Origin: Micrococcales bacterium
GTDB taxonomy: Bacteria > Actinomycetota > Actinomycetes > S36-B12 > UBA10799
DNA: 64,000 nt
Assembly (NCBI GenBank): GCA_016703125.1
Contig: JADJCR010000002.1
Location: 62,001-126,000 of the forward strand
Direction: 5' to 3'
Positions 19,099 through 26,769 of the stretch are shown in pieces (position 1 is the first letter of the stretch; each line of letters opens with the position of its first letter). Position numbers and translations under genes: made by a program. Below the pieces are notes generated by a model. That model searched no databases and was not told where the DNA came from. It saw only the letters and a program-made list of their open reading frames with translations.

Positions 19099-19470
19099 TC
19101 AGCCCGTTTCCGGCCGTGACCAGGACATCCGCAGCACCTGGCCCCCCTCCGGCGGCCAGGTCACCTCGGTCCCGGGGACCAGTGCGCGGATGACGGCCAT
19201 AGCCATCCCGGGGTCGTCGGCGGCGCCGGAATCACGCACCTCGATCACGAAATCGCGGTCAGAGTCGACGATCCGCACGTCCACTCCGGCGGCCGAGCCC
19301 GCGCGCTCGTGCCGCACGACCGCGCGGCCCACCGCCTCGCCCACCGCCAGGCGCACGTCGTCCACGTCGTCCTCGGTCAACCCACATCGCCGGGCAGCCG
19401 CAGTGGCGACCAATCGGGCCACCCGCACCTGCGCGGAATCCGCGGGGATCCTCAGCGAGCAGGCGGCCAT
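19099..19470 (-). CDS. Anti-sigma factor / HATPase_c (RsbW/SpoIIAB-like)
   Basis: A 123-residue protein with GHKL ATPase features: VRLAVGEAVGRAVVRH (N-box, with Gly where Asn is usual) and VIEVRDSGAADDPG (G1 box). Such proteins bind and phosphorylate STAS antagonists or sequester a sigma factor. The weak N-box (EAVGRAV instead of EAxxNAx) suggests reduced kinase activity. The ATG overlaps the STAS gene's stop by 1 nt. No sigma factor gene is adjacent, so its target is elsewhere. Confidence 0.8.
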   Translation of the reverse strand: MAACSLRIPADSAQVRVARLVATAAARRCGLTEDDVDDVRLAVGEAVGRAVVRHERAGSAAGVDVRIVDSDRDFVIEVRDSGAADDPGMAMAVIRALVPGTEVTWPPEGGQVLRMSWSRPETG

Positions 19471-19802
19471 CAGGTCAGGGCTTCCTCAACCGTGGCGTAC
19501 ATGCCCACCTGCTGGTCGACGCCGGTGAGCGTGAAGACCTTCGTGATCTTGCCCGCCGCCGTGACCACCCGCACCTCACCGCGGTACTCCCGCACCGCCG
19601 CCACCGTGGCCACGATCACCGACAGCCCAGTCGAGTCCATGAAGTCGACGGCCGCGAGGTCGACCACGATGAGCGGTGCCTGCGCGGCCACTGCCGACTC
19701 CAGTTCCGCCTGCAGGGTTGCTGCGGTGTGCAGGTCGACCTCGCCGGCGGCGTGCACCACCGTCGCTGCACCCTGCTGCTCGCTGTTGACCTGCACGTGC
19801 AT
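19470..19802 (-). CDS. Anti-sigma factor antagonist, STAS domain (RsbV-like)
   Basis: A 110-residue single STAS domain: GEVDLHTAATL strand-helix, LIVVDLAAVDFMDSTGLSV with the phosphorylatable Ser in DSTGL, and a C-terminal FTLTGVD. Unphosphorylated RsbV-type proteins bind the kinase partner and free the sigma factor. It is first in a two-gene unit with the RsbW-like protein. The 64 bp between it and the Tad operon contain no clear terminator, so it might be read through from the pilus genes. Confidence 0.87.
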   Translation of the reverse strand: MHVQVNSEQQGAATVVHAAGEVDLHTAATLQAELESAVAAQAPLIVVDLAAVDFMDSTGLSVIVATVAAVREYRGEVRVVTAAGKITKVFTLTGVDQQVGMYATVEEALT

Positions 19803-19866
19803 GTCGCCTCCCGGATCCGCTGCCCGCCACTTTGCCAGACAACGCCATGGCAGACACCCCTGTCAG

Positions 19867-20193
19867 TCACGGCGGCCCCGCCCGCGCCCAGGCGGTCACG
19901 CGCACGGTGCGGCCCATCGCCAGCTCAAGCTCGCGGCCCACCACCACCTCCACGTCGGCCCCGTACACCTCACACGAGACGAGTTCGGCACCGTTGTCGT
20001 GCGCAGTCGCGCGCGCCTCGGTGCAATCCATCGGCCCGGCAGCGGCCAGTGCCGCCAGGTCAGCAGCAGCTGAGACCTCGGCGCGAGCCACCGCGAACCG
20101 GACCACGCCCAGAGCGCCGAGGAACGCCACCAGCCCGACGCACAGTCCCGCTACGAGCAGGACGGTGGCGGCACCCCGCTCCTCACGTCTCAC
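19867..20193 (-). CDS. TadE/TadG-like minor pilin (Rv3654c family)
   Basis: A 108-residue protein starting GTG 20193. A short basic, acidic N-terminus (RREERGAATV) precedes one hydrophobic helix (about residues 8-32) and a small exported domain with two Cys (DCTEA, VSCEV) that could pair. This is the TIGR03816-like family seen at the end of actinobacterial Tad loci. Glu at position 5 of the processed-type motif (ERGAATV) resembles pseudopilins. It overlaps the upstream TadE-like gene by 11 nt and ends the operon. Confidence 0.8.
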   Translation of the reverse strand: MRREERGAATVLLVAGLCVGLVAFLGALGVVRFAVARAEVSAAADLAALAAAGPMDCTEARATAHDNGAELVSCEVYGADVEVVVGRELELAMGRTVRVTAWARAGPP

Positions 20194-20566
20194 GCACGGT
20201 CCTCACCTCGGCGCGCATGGTGAAGCGCGGGAGCAGCCCGCGCCCCCCGACCACCCTGCTCACCTCGACCCGCAGGCGCCCGGCTTCATCGTGGATCCGC
20301 ACCTGCGCCCCGGGCAGGGCAGACACCACCTGCTCGCGCACGGCCACTTCGTCATCGCCACGGGCGAGCATCCGGGCGGCGGTGCGCGCCGCCTCCGTCG
20401 TCTGCACCTGTACCGCGCCGGCAGCGACCACCCCCACAAGGGCCAGTACCACGGGGATCACCGCCAGCAGCCCCACGGCCAACTCAGCGGTGAACATCCC
20501 GGCGGAGGCGCGGATGCGGTGATGCAGCCGGGCCGCACCACCGCCGCGCGCAGAGGACGTCCTCAC
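20183..20566 (-). CDS. TadE-like pseudopilin
   Basis: A 127-residue protein from GTG 20566, which overlaps the pilin's stop (GTGA). A basic N-terminal ~24 residues precedes GMFTAELAVGLLAVIPVVLA, a pseudopilin-type sequence: Gly cleavage site, Glu at +5, hydrophobic helix. A mixed extracytoplasmic domain of about 75 residues follows. It is a probable minor subunit of the Tad fibre or its assembly platform. The frame stays open to 20776 but only covers the pilin gene in another frame. Confidence 0.82.
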   Translation of the reverse strand: MRTSSARGGGAARLHHRIRASAGMFTAELAVGLLAVIPVVLALVGVVAAGAVQVQTTEAARTAARMLARGDDEVAVREQVVSALPGAQVRIHDEAGRLRVEVSRVVGGRGLLPRFTMRAEVRTVRET

Positions 20567-20739
20567 AGGATGAACGAGAACGCCTTCTGGATCACCTGCC
20601 ACAGAACGTCCTGGACATCCGGTGAACTGAGCAGCTTCACCAGGACGCCACCGAACCCGCATGCGGCAACGGTCCCGACGGCGTACTCCGCGGTGGACAT
20701 CCCATCGTCCGCGACGACCCGCTGGATGACAGCCTCCAT
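20563..20739 (-). CDS. Flp-type major pilin, DUF4244
   Basis: A 58-residue prepilin. The sequence opens MEAVIQRVVADDG, then MSTAEYAVGT, giving Gly|Met cleavage with Glu at +5 as in class III (Flp) signal peptides. A hydrophobic helix and an amphipathic tail ending KAFSFIL follow. A strong AAGGAGGT sits 5 nt before ATG 20739. It is the likely structural pilin of the adjacent Tad system. The 125-bp upstream gap carries hairpin 20787-20811, consistent with separate, stronger expression of the pilin. Confidence 0.88.
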   Translation of the reverse strand: MEAVIQRVVADDGMSTAEYAVGTVAACGFGGVLVKLLSSPDVQDVLWQVIQKAFSFIL

Positions 20740-20786
20740 CGATTACCTCCTTGTGGTTGGTCCGCCCCGAACTCAAGGCGGCTCAA

Positions 20787-20811
20787 CCACTTTCCCGCCG
20801 CGGGAAGGTGG
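20787..20811 (-). promoter_or_regulatory. Hairpin between the tadC-like gene and the pilin
   Basis: CCACTTTCCCG (20787-20797) and CGGGAAGGTGG (20801-20811) pair with one mismatch around CCG. It is the only sizeable gap (125 bp) in an operon otherwise made of 4-nt overlaps. It could be a partial terminator or an mRNA-processing/stability element that lets the pilin be expressed at a different level. Confidence 0.5.
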
Positions 20812-20864
20812 CCAACAGGGCCCGGAGCGGATCTGGGGACAACGGCCCGAGCGCGTCCACAACC

Positions 20865-21542
20865 TCAGAACAGGTCCATGACCAGCGAGCCCACGATGGG
20901 CACGACAGCCAGCAGGACGAATGCTGGCAGGAAGCAGACCGCCAGAGGCAGCACCGCCTTGACCCCGACGGCCCGGGCCCGGCGCTCGAGGTCCGCGCCC
21001 CGTTCCGCGCGCAGCTGCCCGACGCAGGCGACGAGGGCAGTGGTCAGCGCAGCGCCGGACTCCACGGACCTCAGCAGCACCCGGCCCACGGGGGCCAGCG
21101 CAGGGTCGTCGAGGAACTCCGCGAACGTCAGCGGGTATCCGGCACCGAGCCGATGGCGTGCGGCGCACCGCCTGAACAGCCCCGCAACGGGCTCGCCGAA
21201 CGCATCGGCGGTCACCGTCATCCCCGTCCACAACGGCGCACCCGCGGCCAGGCAGGATGCCAGGCAGTCCACGGCATCCGGCGCCTGGCGCAGGAGTCCC
21301 TCGCGGTCGGTGGTGTCCGCGGCGGCGAGACGCTCCAACAACCGGCGGGAAGCCCACCCGGCGGCCAGTCCCAGCGGCAGCCCCCACCAGCGGCCCACGA
21401 GGGCCACAACGCCCAGCGCGGCGGCAGCCGCGGCCGCGGTCGGTGCGTCCACCCCCGGACCCCGGGACCTGTGCACCACGCGCGCCCGGCTGCCAGGCGC
21501 GATGAGCAGGATCGCCCCCAGGCACAGCAGCAGCACGCTCAC
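20865..21542 (-). CDS. tadC: TadC-like pilus assembly membrane protein (GspF/T2SSF domain)
   Basis: A 225-residue protein from GTG 21542, overlapping the tadB-like stop (GTGA). It has an N-terminal hydrophobic segment, a cytoplasmic T2SSF domain (LASCLAAGAPL, then FRRCAARHRLGAG, SVESGAALTTAL) and C-terminal membrane helices (VLPLAVCFLPAFVLLAVVPIV). With TadB it forms the inner-membrane platform turned by the TadA ATPase. It is shorter than the usual TadC, as in other actinobacterial loci. Confidence 0.85.
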   Translation of the reverse strand: MSVLLLCLGAILLIAPGSRARVVHRSRGPGVDAPTAAAAAAALGVVALVGRWWGLPLGLAAGWASRRLLERLAAADTTDREGLLRQAPDAVDCLASCLAAGAPLWTGMTVTADAFGEPVAGLFRRCAARHRLGAGYPLTFAEFLDDPALAPVGRVLLRSVESGAALTTALVACVGQLRAERGADLERRARAVGVKAVLPLAVCFLPAFVLLAVVPIVGSLVMDLF

Positions 21543-22186
21543 AGCGACGCCTCCACACCGGCCACGAGCTTGCGCATCCAGACCACGCCCAGCACCTCGA
21601 GCAGCCCGGCGAGGCCCAGGCACCCCCAACCCCAGATCGTGCCCAGCAGGAAGCCGACCGGATCGGCCCCCATCAGCAGTCCCATTCCCACCCCGATCAG
21701 GGGCAGGAGCACCAGTACCCGCACTGTGGCCCGCGGCCCTGCCAATTGCGCCCGCACCTCCCGGCGCACCGCCGCGGCTTGCTCAGCGCCCTGCACGAGG
21801 CGGTCGAGGGCCGCTGCCATCGCGGCCCCGGATCCCTCACACACCTGCCACAGCGCAGCCAGCGCCAGCAGGAGTGACTGCCCACCGGCACCGGTCCGCA
21901 GGGCCGACGCGACGTCGCCGCCGAGCCGGGAGGTCGCAACGGCATGGCGGACGATCTCATCGGCGCAGTCGCCTGCGGCACGTTCGAAACCGTCCCGCAG
22001 GGCGGCCCCCGAGCGCAATTCGTCACGGAACGCCCCGAGCACCTCCATCACGGCGGCCTCCGACGAGGTGCGTCGCCAGGAACCGAAACGCCGCCAGGAG
22101 GACCGCGACCGGCGGATGACCCGGGGACGCACCGACGCGGGCACGAGCAGCAGAACCCCCACCGTCAGGACCGCCACGCCGATCAC
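21539..22186 (-). CDS. tadB: TadB-like pilus assembly membrane protein (T2SSF domain)
   Basis: A 215-residue protein from GTG 22186, overlapping the tadA stop. It has a hydrophobic N-terminus, a basic loop and a T2SSF core (FRDELRSGAALRDGFERAA; LAALWQVCEGSGAAMAAALDR split over two helices). Two C-terminal membrane segments follow (VLVLLPLIGVGMGLLMG and a Trp/Gly-rich one). It pairs with the TadC-like protein. Confidence 0.85.
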   Translation of the reverse strand: MIGVAVLTVGVLLLVPASVRPRVIRRSRSSWRRFGSWRRTSSEAAVMEVLGAFRDELRSGAALRDGFERAAGDCADEIVRHAVATSRLGGDVASALRTGAGGQSLLLALAALWQVCEGSGAAMAAALDRLVQGAEQAAAVRREVRAQLAGPRATVRVLVLLPLIGVGMGLLMGADPVGFLLGTIWGWGCLGLAGLLEVLGVVWMRKLVAGVEASL

Positions 22187-23310
22187 GGCAGGCGGTCCGC
22201 GGCAGGTCCTGGCACCACATGGCCGTCCCGGAAGACCACCGCCGGGACGGTGCTCACGTAACCCGCTGCATCGCGCTGCAGCACCGCTACGCCGGCCACG
22301 CGCCGCCGCGGATCCCGGACGACGTGCACGACCGCCTGCAGGCCAGCCGCCACCTGGGCGTGCAGACCCTCTCTGCCCAGCCCGGCCGGCAGCGCCAAGG
22401 ACTCCAACCGGGCCGGGACGTCCGCGGCACTGTTCGCGTGGACCGTGCCACATCCACCCTCATGTCCGGTGTTCAGGGCCGCGAGCAGATCCACGACTTC
22501 GGCACCGCGGACCTCACCGACCACCACCCGGTCTGGCCGCATCCGCAGCGCTTGGCGGACGAGGTCTCGCACCGTCACTTCCCCGGACCCCTCGGTGTTG
22601 GGTGGCCGCGCCTGCAACTGGACCACGTGCGGATGGTCCGGTTGCAGTTCCGCGGAGTCCTCCACGACCACCACCCGCTCCGCCGGGTCCACGGCCGAGA
22701 GCAACGAATTGAGCAACGTGGTCTTGCCCGACCCGGTGCCCCCGCTCACCAGGAACGCGGCCCGCCGGGCCACCAGCCGGGCGAGGATGTCCGCGCCCTG
22801 CGCCGGGAGCGTACCGACGTCGACGAGTTCGGGAAGGGTGAACACGCGGCGGCGCGGGATCCGCAGGGACAGGCACGTGCCCTGCCCGCTGATGGGCGGC
22901 AGGACCGCGTGAAGCCGGACACCGCCGGCCAGCCGGGCGTCGACGTAGGGGACGCTGTCGTCGAGCCGGCGACCCACGCCTCCGGCCAGCCGCTGCGCCA
23001 GTCGACGCACCGCGGCCTCATCCGGGAACCGGACGTCGCTGCGCTTAAGGCCCTCGCCCGCGTCGATCCAGACCTCCCGCGGTCCGTTGACGAGCACGTC
23101 GGTGACACCGTCAGCGGCGACCAGGGGCTCCAGCACGCCGAGGCCCGCGATCTCGGTGCGCAGACTGCGGACCACTTCGACGATCGACGACTCCGGTAGC
23201 ACCAGCCCTTCGGAGCGCAGCGCCTCCGTGACCGACAGGGCCGTTGCCGCCCACCCCTCCGCAGCCAACCGGCGGCGGACCCGGTCCACCACAGCCTCGG
23301 GGGCGCTCAT
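22183..23310 (-). CDS. tadA: Tad pilus secretion ATPase
   Basis: A 375-residue type II/IV secretion ATPase (CpaF). The N-terminal domain includes GVTDVLVNGPREVW, followed by Walker A GGTGSGKTTLLN, an Asp box (VVVEDSAELQPDHP), Walker B-like VVVGEVRGAEVVDLL and a His box (GCGTVHANS). It powers pilin extrusion. ATG 23310 overlaps the CpaE-like gene's stop (ATGA). The locus order (CpaE-like, TadA, TadB, TadC, pilin, TadE-like, TadG-like) equals the mycobacterial Rv3660c-Rv3654c set. Confidence 0.95.
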   Translation of the reverse strand: MSAPEAVVDRVRRRLAAEGWAATALSVTEALRSEGLVLPESSIVEVVRSLRTEIAGLGVLEPLVAADGVTDVLVNGPREVWIDAGEGLKRSDVRFPDEAAVRRLAQRLAGGVGRRLDDSVPYVDARLAGGVRLHAVLPPISGQGTCLSLRIPRRRVFTLPELVDVGTLPAQGADILARLVARRAAFLVSGGTGSGKTTLLNSLLSAVDPAERVVVVEDSAELQPDHPHVVQLQARPPNTEGSGEVTVRDLVRQALRMRPDRVVVGEVRGAEVVDLLAALNTGHEGGCGTVHANSAADVPARLESLALPAGLGREGLHAQVAAGLQAVVHVVRDPRRRVAGVAVLQRDAAGYVSTVPAVVFRDGHVVPGPAADRLP

Positions 23311-24338
23311 TGCAGGACCTCCGCCAGCAGCCCGTCGCCCGCCCGTCCCAGCGGGCTGCGGCGGCGCCATCCCGGCGGCTCGCCGCGTTCCAGGCGCTGA
23401 TCCAGACCCCGGTCCGGAGCCATCGCGGCGATGACCGGCACACCGACCGCCGCCGCCACATCAGCCCCGGTCAGCCCCCCGGGATTCGGGCCCCGGACCA
23501 CGATGTCGAAAGCCGCCCCGAGCCTCGCCACCACCCGCCGCGCCGCACGCACACCGCGCACATCTGCCGGCACCAGCATGAACACCTGGTCGCAGCGCGC
23601 CATCGCCTCGCGCTGGTAATCCGTGACGCCGCGGCCGAGGTCCACCACTGTGACCGCGGCGCACCGGCGCGCGGTGTCGAGCACCGCCGCCGCCACACCC
23701 GTCGGCAGTCCGGCGGTACCGTCGTCCGGCCACCCGAGGACCGCCACCCCCTCCACCCGTGACACAGCGGATTCCAGGGACCGCACAGGGATCCGCCCGG
23801 CTCCGGCACGGACCTGATCCCACGTGAGACCAGACACCTCGTCGGCCCCCAGGACCACGCCCAAGCCACATCCCAGCGGATCGAGGTCGAGCAGGTAGAC
23901 CCCCAACTTGGCGCGCACGGCGGACATGGCCAAGGCGCAGGCGAACACCGAGGCACCCGCGCCGCCGCGGCATCCGAGCACGCCCACCACTCGCCCCTGT
24001 GCACCGCGGTCCTCCTCCCGCCGCGACACCCGTTCGGTGAGCCAGCCCGGTTCACCCGGCGGCCGGACCACCTCCTCGGCGCCCACCTCGAAGACCACCT
24101 GCCACAGGTCAGGGTGCGGTTCACCGAACACCACCACCGCGGGACGCTCAGGCAGCGCCGCAGCACGCACCTCGAGCAGCACCTCGGTGCACACGACGAC
24201 CACCGGGGCCCGCGTCCAGATCAACGCCGCCGCGCTCGCCTGCTCCTCGACCTGCACGGTGAGTTCGGCGGCCGAAGCCAGCGCCAGCACATGGTCGACG
24301 GCTTCCGGATCCCGCCCGAGGAGTAGAACGTCGGCCAC
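23307..24338 (-). CDS. CpaE/TadZ-like MinD-family localisation ATPase
   Basis: A 343-residue protein from GTG 24338. The N-terminal half resembles a receiver-like domain (VADVLLLGRDPEAVDHVL and following strands). The C-terminal half is a deviant-Walker P-loop protein: VLGCRGGAGASVFACALAM lacks the canonical Lys-Thr (GGAGAS instead of GGVGKT), then VYLLDLDPLGCGLG and VVDLGRG. Family members place the pilus or secretion apparatus. Loss of the P-loop Lys suggests weak or no ATP hydrolysis, as in several TadZ proteins. It is the first gene of the Tad operon. Confidence 0.85.
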   Translation of the reverse strand: MADVLLLGRDPEAVDHVLALASAAELTVQVEEQASAAALIWTRAPVVVVCTEVLLEVRAAALPERPAVVVFGEPHPDLWQVVFEVGAEEVVRPPGEPGWLTERVSRREEDRGAQGRVVGVLGCRGGAGASVFACALAMSAVRAKLGVYLLDLDPLGCGLGVVLGADEVSGLTWDQVRAGAGRIPVRSLESAVSRVEGVAVLGWPDDGTAGLPTGVAAAVLDTARRCAAVTVVDLGRGVTDYQREAMARCDQVFMLVPADVRGVRAARRVVARLGAAFDIVVRGPNPGGLTGADVAAAVGVPVIAAMAPDRGLDQRLERGEPPGWRRRSPLGRAGDGLLAEVLQ

Positions 24339-24406
24339 ACATCCACCCTGCGCCGAAGGTGGCCGCGGTCCAAGGTGGGCAGAACGATCTGTGGACAAAG
24401 GGAAGA

Positions 24407-24430
24407 CCCCCGCAGGGGGGGATGCGGGGG
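24407..24430 (-). promoter_or_regulatory. Strong hairpin in the leader of the Tad operon
   Basis: CCCCCGCA (24407-24414) and TGCGGGGG (24423-24430) are perfect complements with an 8-nt loop. On the minus strand the stem is followed by the pyrimidine-rich TCTTCCCTTT. It lies between the divergent starts of the Tad operon (24338) and the HAD phosphatase (24613), about 70 nt ahead of the first Tad gene. A second small GGCC stem (24429-24441) abuts it. This arrangement fits an attenuator or leader terminator for the pilus genes. Confidence 0.55.
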
Positions 24431-24612
24431 CCTTCGGGGCCGATGATTGGGGGGAAAGATCGGCCGTGCGCCCAGTTGGGCTCTTCAACTATCCCGCCAT
24501 CCCGCAATAGATGCAAGTGAATACCCCCGGATGCCGGACGGTGTGGAGAAAATACCGGCTCAGCCGATGGTGCGCAGCCGAAAGGACGATGCGCACTGGC
24601 CTCTGTGACACC

Positions 24613-25407
24613 ATGGTGGTCGTGCCTGCGCGTGCCGCTGCGTTCTTCGATCTGGACAAGACGATCCTGGCCAAGTCCAGTTCGCTGGCCTTCGCCAAAC
24701 CGCTCTACGCCGGGGGCCTGATCGGCCGCTCGGCGGTGCTCAAAAGCGCATACGCGCAACTGGTCTACCTCGCCGCCGGGGCGGACCACGAGCAGATGGA
24801 GCGGATGCGGGTCTACCTGTCGGAACTGTCCCGGGGCTGGGACGTCGACCAGGTCAAGGCGGTCGTGGCGGAGACGCTCGACGGGATCGTGGATCCGATC
24901 GTGTACGTCGAGGCGGTGAAGCTCATCGCAGAACACCAGAGCGCCGGCCGCGACGTCATCATCATCTCGTCGTCCGGTACGGAGATCGTCGAACCGATCG
25001 GTGCACGACTGGGAGTGGACAAGGCCATCGGCACACAGATGGCCATCGAGGACGGTAAGTACACCGGCGACATCCTCTTCTACGCCTATGGGCCGGGCAA
25101 GTCCGAAGCCATGCGCGCGCTGGCTGCCGAGGAGGGCTACGACCTGGCCGAGTCATACGCGTACAGCGACTCCTACACCGATCTGCCGATGCTCGAAGCC
25201 GTCGGCCACCCGTACGCCGTGAACCCCGACGAGCAACTGCGCCGGGTGGCCCGGGAGCGGGTGTGGCCGATCCTGGAGTTCGACAAGCCGCAGTCCATGC
25301 ACCGCACCATCAGCCGGGAGCAGAGAGCAGCCGCCAGCGCCGGGGCCGCGGCGGGGGCGGTCGCGTTGGGGCTGGCCTGGTACTCCCGGTATCGCCGGGG
25401 TCGTTGA
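24613..25407 (+). CDS. HAD-IB family phosphatase (SerB-like) with C-terminal membrane anchor
   Basis: A 264-residue HAD phosphatase. FFDLDKTIL supplies the nucleophile Asp and acid/base Asp, IIISSSGTEI is motif II, GPGKSEAM contains the motif III Lys and YSDSYTDLPML is motif IV. The last ~25 residues are hydrophobic then basic (AGAVALGLAWYSRYRRGR), a probable tail anchor. The family removes phosphate from small metabolites such as phosphoserine. ATG 24613 was chosen; near-cognate GTGs follow at 24616 and 24622. It is divergent from the Tad operon, as Rv3661 is in mycobacteria. Confidence 0.88.
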   Translation: MVVVPARAAAFFDLDKTILAKSSSLAFAKPLYAGGLIGRSAVLKSAYAQLVYLAAGADHEQMERMRVYLSELSRGWDVDQVKAVVAETLDGIVDPIVYVEAVKLIAEHQSAGRDVIIISSSGTEIVEPIGARLGVDKAIGTQMAIEDGKYTGDILFYAYGPGKSEAMRALAAEEGYDLAESYAYSDSYTDLPMLEAVGHPYAVNPDEQLRRVARERVWPILEFDKPQSMHRTISREQRAAASAGAAAGAVALGLAWYSRYRRGR

Positions 25408-25429
25408 GCGGCGCCCTCCCGGCGAGGGT

Positions 25430-25500
25430 GTTAGTGATACGGACATCCGGGAGCGAAAAAGATGGCCCGTTTCGCCAACGCCTATCCGATTCACTAACCG
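25430..25500. repeat. Palindromic intergenic element with a degenerate dispersed-repeat copy
   Basis: The arms GTTAGTGA (25430-25437) and TCACTAAC (about 25491-25498) are exact complements, extended imperfectly (TACGGA/TCCGAT). Inside, 25433-25456 read on the minus strand match the core TCGCTCCCGGATATCCGAGTCACT of the 29727 repeats at 20 or more of 24 positions. The element fills the gap between the convergent HAD phosphatase and methyltransferase genes and could terminate both. Confidence 0.65.
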
Positions 25501-25531
25501 ATGCAGTCGGCGGCGGCGAGGAGGCCGGGCC

Positions 25532-26769
25532 CTACCCCTCCAGCGACAACCGCAGCGGCATCCCACTGTCCCCTGTCGGGGAGGTCCGGGTGGCCAGGAT
25601 CTGGTGCAACTGGATGCGGTTGCGCATGAAGCCCCACTTGCTGGCCGCAAGGTAGAGCCGCCACACCCGGGCCTTGCGCAGGCCTACCTCGGCCACGGCC
25701 TCGTCCCAGTGCGATTCCAGGTTGGCCAGCCAGACACCGAGGGTCATCGCGTAGTGGACACGCAGGTTCTCCTCGTGCTGGACCTCGAGACGCTCGTGCT
25801 CCATGGCATCGACGAGCGTGCCCACGTGCACGAGCTCCCCGTCGGGGAAGATGTAGCGGTTGATGAACCCGTTGCGGGTGTAGGTCTTCTCCTTGGGATC
25901 GGTGCGGGTGATGCAGTGGTTGAGCAGCCGGCCACCGTCCACCAGTCGCGACCGCAGGAAGGAGAAGTAGGCGGGGTAGTTCTCCTTGCCGATGTGCTCG
26001 GTCAAGCCGATGGATGCGATCCGGTCGAAACCCGTCTCCCGCACCGCGCGGTAGTCACCGTGGCGCAGGTCGACCTGTTCCTCCAGTCCCGCCCCAACCA
26101 CCGCCCGCTGCCCCCAGCGGGCCTGCTGCTCTGACAGTGTCACCGCGATGACCTCGACACCGTGGTGCTTGGCGGCGTGGATGGCGAACCCGCCCCATCC
26201 GCATCCGACATCGAGCATCCGCATGCCCGGTTGCAGCCCGAGTTTGCGGCACACCAGCTCGAACTTCTCCTCCTGGGCCTGCTCCAGGGTCGCGTCCGGA
26301 CCGGGGAAGACGGCGCAGGTGTAGGCCATCGTGGGACCGAGCACCCATTCGTAGAAGGTGTTGGAGACGTCGTAGTGGTGGGAGATCACTTCGGCATCTC
26401 GGCGGCGGCTGTGCTTCATGCCGTTGTTGTGCACCTCCTCTGGCGGCGGCGGAGGCTTGCGCAGGAACAACGGCGCGAAGTGCCGCCCCAGGGCGGCCTT
26501 CTCCCGCCACGACACGTCGCGCAGGGCGGCGGTGGCCAGGCGGTCGAAAGCGGTGTACAGGTCGCCGGTGACCTCGAGGTCGCCAGCCACATAAGCGCGG
26601 GCCAGACCCAGTTGCCCGGGTGCGCCGAGCAGTGCCGCGATCGCCTTGGGCGACCTGACCTCCAGGCGGATGTCCGAGCCGATCCGGCCCCCTTACTGCC
26701 GTCGTAGGCCACGAACTCCACGTCCGTACCGGGTCCGGCCAACATGTCGAACGCCTCGGCGATCTTCAT
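25532..26769 (-). CDS. TmsB/BfaB-type fatty-acid methyltransferase (CFA-synthase family), frameshifted
   Basis: SAM-dependent methyltransferase of the cyclopropane-fatty-acid-synthase family. The motifs are HYDVSNTFYEWVLGPTMAYT, motif I MLDVGCGWGGFAIHA and GLTEHIGKENYPAYF. The first ~27 residues (from ATG 26769) are in another frame: a C5 run at 26688-26692 should be C6, which restores 1239 nt (412 residues). Its partner directly upstream is an FAD oxidoreductase with a 4-nt overlap. This pairing is that of TmsB/TmsA (BfaB/BfaA), which make 10-methylstearic (tuberculostearic) acid from oleoyl chains: TmsB methylates to 10-methylene, TmsA reduces it. That function is inferred from family and context. 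Confidence 0.85.

Noticed and set aside
16388..19528. A plus-strand open frame of over 1000 codons opposite hppA
   Set aside because: It is a high-GC shadow: composition is His/Gln/Arg/Gly-rich with no domain, while the minus strand encodes an unmistakable pyrophosphatase.
25430..25500. Insertion sequence with terminal inverted repeats
   Set aside because: The element is about 70 bp, has no transposase and lies between convergent genes; a palindromic repeat/terminator explains it better.
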